A stretch of 16,471 nucleotides of DNA from NCBI GenBank assembly GCA_001797845.1, contig MGQN01000023.1, positions 107,742 to 124,212 on the forward strand, in the 5' to 3' direction. The notes under the pieces are model-generated. The model was not told the DNA's origin, did no database searches, and was given only the letters and a program-made list of their open reading frames with translations. Shown piece after piece: positions 14,197 to 16,471 of the stretch. Numbering within the stretch: position 1 is the first letter of the stretch; every line of letters starts with the position of its first letter. Origin of the DNA: Deltaproteobacteria bacterium RBG_16_44_11 (GTDB lineage Bacteria > Desulfobacterota > Syntrophia > Syntrophales > Smithellaceae). The translations under genes and the position numbers were made by a program.

Positions 14197-14252
14197 CTGG
14201 TTCCCGGCTTTCGCCGGGACGACGTCTGGATTCCGGCCTTCGCCGGAATGAC
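14197..14252. repeat. Two tandem palindromic repeats, right end of GIY-YIG cassette 2
   Basis: Two 27-base units (14197-14223 and 14226-14252), each CTGG...GAC with an 8-bp-class hairpin, are separated by GT. Both are inverted relative to the unit at 13868, so CCAG ends face the GIY-YIG gene and GTCATT ends face outward. The inner unit is slightly diverged (CTGGTTCCCGGC, ending CGGGACGAC). Confidence 0.78.
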
Positions 14253-14265
14253 ATAAAAATGACTA

Positions 14266-15318
14266 CTAGCGTCGCGGTTCATACAAGCACAACGGCTCCT
14301 CAGATAGATAATCGCCGGTAGACTCGTACGCGCGCGCGCGGCAGCCGCCACACACTTTGATAAATTCGCACCGGCCGCACTTGCCGCCGTATTTGGTGTA
14401 GTCACGCAGATTACGGAACACTTCCGAGCTCTCCCAAATCTCGGAAAAGCTCTGCTTTTGCACATTGCCGCAATTGATCTCCAGATAACCGCAGGGCTGA
14501 ACCTGCCCGACATGGGAAATAAAGCAAAACGAGATACCGCCCAGACAACCTTGTGTGGACTCATGAAAATGGCCGCCCGTTTTTTTTATCGGTTTCGCCT
14601 CTTTGACTTTCTGCTGATGCATGATGCGGAAGTAATGGGGCGCGCAGGTGGCTTTAAGCTGAATGGAGCAATCCAGGCTTTGCTGATGAAACCACATGAG
14701 CGTTTCTTCATAGTCCGCGGCGGTGATAGCCTGCTCGGCTAAGTCTCGCCCCCGGCCGGTGGGGACAAGCAAAAAAATGTGATGCGCGGCGGCGCCCAGC
14801 TTTATGGCCAAATCCAGTATATCTTCAATCTGCTTGAGATTGGCGGTGGTAATCGTTGTGTTAATTTGGAATTCCATGCCTGCGGATTTCAACGCTTCAA
14901 TGCCCCGTAACGCTTTGGCAAACGCTCCGGGCTCGTTGCGAAATTCATCGTGGCTTTTCGCGTCCTTACCGTCAATGCTGATGCTTACTCTTTGGATACC
15001 GCTGGCCACCATTTTTTGCGCTATCTGTTTATCTACGAGCGTTCCGTTGGTAGCCATGACCATGCGCAAACCTTTTTTTGTTCCGTAGGAAGCAATTTCG
15101 AAAATATCCGGGCGCAAAAGCGGCTCTCCGCCGGTTAGAATTATTACCGGCGACGACATAGCGGCAATTTCATCGATAAGCTGAAAGCACTTCTCTGTGG
15201 AAAGTTCTCCCGGATATGGGCTGCAGTTAGCCGCGGCGCGGCAATGGACGCAATTTAAGTTACAACTGCGCGTCACTTCCCAGGCAATCATATTTAATGT
15301 GTTTGCTAATTGTTCCAT
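14266..15318 (-). CDS. ahbD: AhbD-type heme b synthase (radical SAM, SPASM-like)
   Basis: This is a 350-residue radical SAM enzyme that oxidatively decarboxylates the two propionates of iron-coproporphyrin III to vinyl groups, the last step of siroheme-dependent heme synthesis. WEVTRSCNLNCVHCRAAA carries CxxxCxxC (Cys19, Cys23, Cys26) for the SAM cluster, followed by ILTGGEPLLRPDIFEIASYG, MVMATNGTL and RVSISIDG. AHHIFLLVPTGRGRDL, KATCAPHYFRI, STQGCLGGISFCFISH and QPCGYLEINCGN are AhbD-specific in my experience. The auxiliary cluster region has CGRCEFIKVCGGCRARAYES and EPLCLY (Cys314, 317, 323, 326, 344). AhbC is related but has a different N-terminus. The ATG at 15318 is preceded directly by GCGGGAG, oddly close; Met10 is an alternative start. 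hemB is upstream and ahbA downstream, consistent with one pathway. Confidence 0.92.
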   Translation of the reverse strand: MEQLANTLNMIAWEVTRSCNLNCVHCRAAANCSPYPGELSTEKCFQLIDEIAAMSSPVIILTGGEPLLRPDIFEIASYGTKKGLRMVMATNGTLVDKQIAQKMVASGIQRVSISIDGKDAKSHDEFRNEPGAFAKALRGIEALKSAGMEFQINTTITTANLKQIEDILDLAIKLGAAAHHIFLLVPTGRGRDLAEQAITAADYEETLMWFHQQSLDCSIQLKATCAPHYFRIMHQQKVKEAKPIKKTGGHFHESTQGCLGGISFCFISHVGQVQPCGYLEINCGNVQKQSFSEIWESSEVFRNLRDYTKYGGKCGRCEFIKVCGGCRARAYESTGDYLSEEPLCLYEPRR

Positions 15319-15349
15319 CTCCCGCTCACACTATAAATTTTATCTTTTT

Positions 15350-15445
15350 GTCATTCCGAGAAATCCGCCAAAAGCGGATGACGAGGAATCTTAAAGATCC
15401 CTCGTTATGCTCGGGACATGGATTTCTCCCTTCGGTCGAAATGAC
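15350..15445. repeat. Composite palindromic repeat between hemB and ahbD, no gene inside
   Basis: It starts GTCATTCCGAGAAATCC and ends GGATTTCTCCCTTCGGTCGA then AATGAC. The right part is an inverted copy of the blocks seen at 12902-12962 (ATCCCTCG, TCGGGACATGGATTTCTC). It occupies most of the 146-base hemB-ahbD gap and looks like a non-coding (MITE-like) form of the same family. Confidence 0.75.
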
Positions 15446-15464
15446 AATGTCTTTTCTTAACTTC

Positions 15465-16439
15465 CTATTTATTCAGCAACCGCGCAACATCTTTAGCCCA
15501 GTACGTGATGATGATATCCGCGCCGGCTCTTTTGATGGCGGTGAGTGACTCCAGCATCGTTTTTTCCTCATCCAGCCAGCCCAACTGTGCCGCGGCTTTA
15601 ATCATCGAATATTCACCGCTGACATTATAAGCGGCCAGCGGCAAATCAAATTCCTGCTTGGCGCGATAGATTACATCCAGATAGGCGAGAGCCGGTTTCA
15701 CCATGATAATGTCCGCACTCTCGGAAACATCCAGCGATATTTCTCTTATGGCTTCATCGGAATTTGCCGGATCCATCTGATAGGATTTTCTATCGCCGAA
15801 CTGCGGCGCGCTTTCGGCGGCTTCGCGGAAAGGGCCGTAGAAAGCAGACGCATATTTAGCCGCGTAAGCCATGATAGGGATATCTTCCAGCGCGTTTTCA
15901 TCAAGAGCTTCACGAATAGCCATAATCTGTCCATCCATCATCGCCGAAGGCGCGACCATATCCGCGCCCGCGCGCGCCTGAGAAAGAGCCGTTTCCGCCA
16001 GCACTTCCAGTGTGGCATCGTTTTGCACCTGATCTTTTTCCAGAATGCCGCAGTGGCCGTGACTGGTGTATTCGCAAAGGCAGACATCGGTAATCACCAG
16101 CATGTCGGGCACTTCATTCTTTATCCGCTTTACCGCCTGTTGAACAATGCCGTCTTTGGCAAAAGCGCCGGTGGCCATCTCGTCTTTTTTCTCCGGAATG
16201 CCGAAAAGAAGTACCGCCGGTATTCCCAGCTCACGCGCCTTTTGCGCTTCTTTGGCGATATTATCGATGGACATCTGGAATTGACCGGGCATTGAGGCGA
16301 TAGGCTTTTTGAAATTTTTTCCGGAAACTACAAACAGCGGATAGACCAGATCGTCGGCGCTGACCCTTGTCTCGCGAATTAAACGCCGGAAGCCTTCATT
16401 TTTTCTCAATCTGCGGGCGCGATACTCTGGAAACTGCAT
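15465..16439 (-). CDS. hemB: Delta-aminolevulinic acid dehydratase (porphobilinogen synthase)
   Basis: This is a 324-residue, full-length HemB (ALAD) that condenses two 5-aminolevulinate molecules into porphobilinogen in the cytoplasm, feeding heme, siroheme and cobamide synthesis. The zinc ligands are present in DVCLCEYTSHGHCG (Cys120, Cys122, Cys130), marking the zinc-dependent class. The two active-site lysines are Lys195 in AYAAKYASAFYGPFR and Lys248 in IIMVKPALAYLD (the Schiff-base lysine). The start has GGGAGG (16453-16448) eight bases before the ATG. It heads the leftward run to ahbD and ahbA in this window. In several sulfate reducers an ahbC gene sits next to hemB, so ahbC is a reasonable guess for the gene just beyond the right edge. 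Confidence 0.97.
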   Translation of the reverse strand: MQFPEYRARRLRKNEGFRRLIRETRVSADDLVYPLFVVSGKNFKKPIASMPGQFQMSIDNIAKEAQKARELGIPAVLLFGIPEKKDEMATGAFAKDGIVQQAVKRIKNEVPDMLVITDVCLCEYTSHGHCGILEKDQVQNDATLEVLAETALSQARAGADMVAPSAMMDGQIMAIREALDENALEDIPIMAYAAKYASAFYGPFREAAESAPQFGDRKSYQMDPANSDEAIREISLDVSESADIIMVKPALAYLDVIYRAKQEFDLPLAAYNVSGEYSMIKAAAQLGWLDEEKTMLESLTAIKRAGADIIITYWAKDVARLLNK

Positions 16440-16471
16440 TTGTTAATCCTCCCTTTTACTTATTTCTTCAT
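16440..16471 (-). other. Leader of hemB with ribosome site; possible tail of an upstream gene
   Basis: It contains the hemB Shine-Dalgarno GGGAGG. On the minus strand the edge reads ATG AAG AAA TAA, which could be the last codons (Met-Lys-Lys-stop) of a gene reaching in from the right, about 20 bases before hemB. Too short to identify. Confidence 0.3.

Larger units (their letters stand above)
13868..14252 (-). mobile_element. Candidate GIY-YIG/palindrome cassette 2
   Basis: A 385-base unit: one palindrome, an intact 96-aa GIY-YIG gene and two inverted palindromes of the same family. It sits between ahbD (stop at 14266) and ahbA (start at 13852). It has terminal-inverted-repeat geometry but no known transposase. 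It is proposed from layout only. Confidence 0.42.

Noticed and set aside
14186..14254. N-terminal extension of GIY-YIG copy 2 (start at 14254)
   Set aside because: The extra 23 codons lie within the tandem palindromic repeats and give an Arg/Pro/Glu-rich peptide with no ribosome site. The domain starts normally at the ATG at 14185.
12902..15445. CRISPR array
   Set aside because: The repeats are self-palindromic, unevenly spaced and separated by genes, with no regular spacers and no cas genes.

Overview
The window looks like part of a chromosome from an anaerobic deltaproteobacterium (Desulfobacterota, perhaps Syntrophales-like). This rests on the alternative siroheme-dependent heme genes (an ahbA-like gene, ahbD, hemB), a TRAP transporter, an iron-sulfur flavoprotein-type reductase, a Cys-rich domain normally found at the end of PAS/response-regulator proteins, and many short intergenic palindromes. 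The taxonomic call is inference; no rRNA or other marker is present.

Left part, about 1-4800: the 3' end of a TRAP large permease (dctM type) with a hairpin after it; a two-gene lipoprotein operon (ankyrin-repeat lipoprotein, then an alpha/beta-hydrolase lipoprotein, overlapping by 4 bases); a small stand-alone coiled-coil/four-Cys protein; and a divergent pair of HTH regulators (91 and 197 aa). The 235-base region between the regulators has a good promoter, a dyad over its -10 and phased repeats, like a small phage-type switch.

Middle, about 4800-12800: kefC (glutathione-gated K+/H+ antiporter type) with its kefF/kefG-type flavoprotein immediately upstream; an NADPH-dependent FMN reductase/iron-sulfur flavoprotein; an HNH-like Cys-rich protein; polA with an intact 5' nuclease and polymerase but a proofreading domain lacking its catalytic acids; and a Yip1-type membrane protein. 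A 123-base inverted-repeat element ends two bases from the polA stop codon.

Right part, about 12900-16471: a leftward heme biosynthesis cluster hemB - ahbD - ahbA. Together these make porphobilinogen (HemB), decarboxylate siroheme (AhbA, normally with AhbB) and convert iron-coproporphyrin III to heme b (AhbD). The cluster is interleaved with palindromic repeats and two small GIY-YIG nuclease genes, one of them broken by a TGG-to-TGA type change.

Most notable signal: each GIY-YIG gene is bracketed by its own repeat family (GTCATTTCGA type for one, GTCATTCCGGC type for the other). In both, the outer ends read GTCATT-like and the repeats abut the start region and the stop codon. In the first cassette the repeat itself supplies the Shine-Dalgarno sequence. 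This looks like a minimal GIY-YIG/palindrome mobile cassette, analogous in layout to REP/RAYT systems. I know of no established description of it, but I could not search for one.
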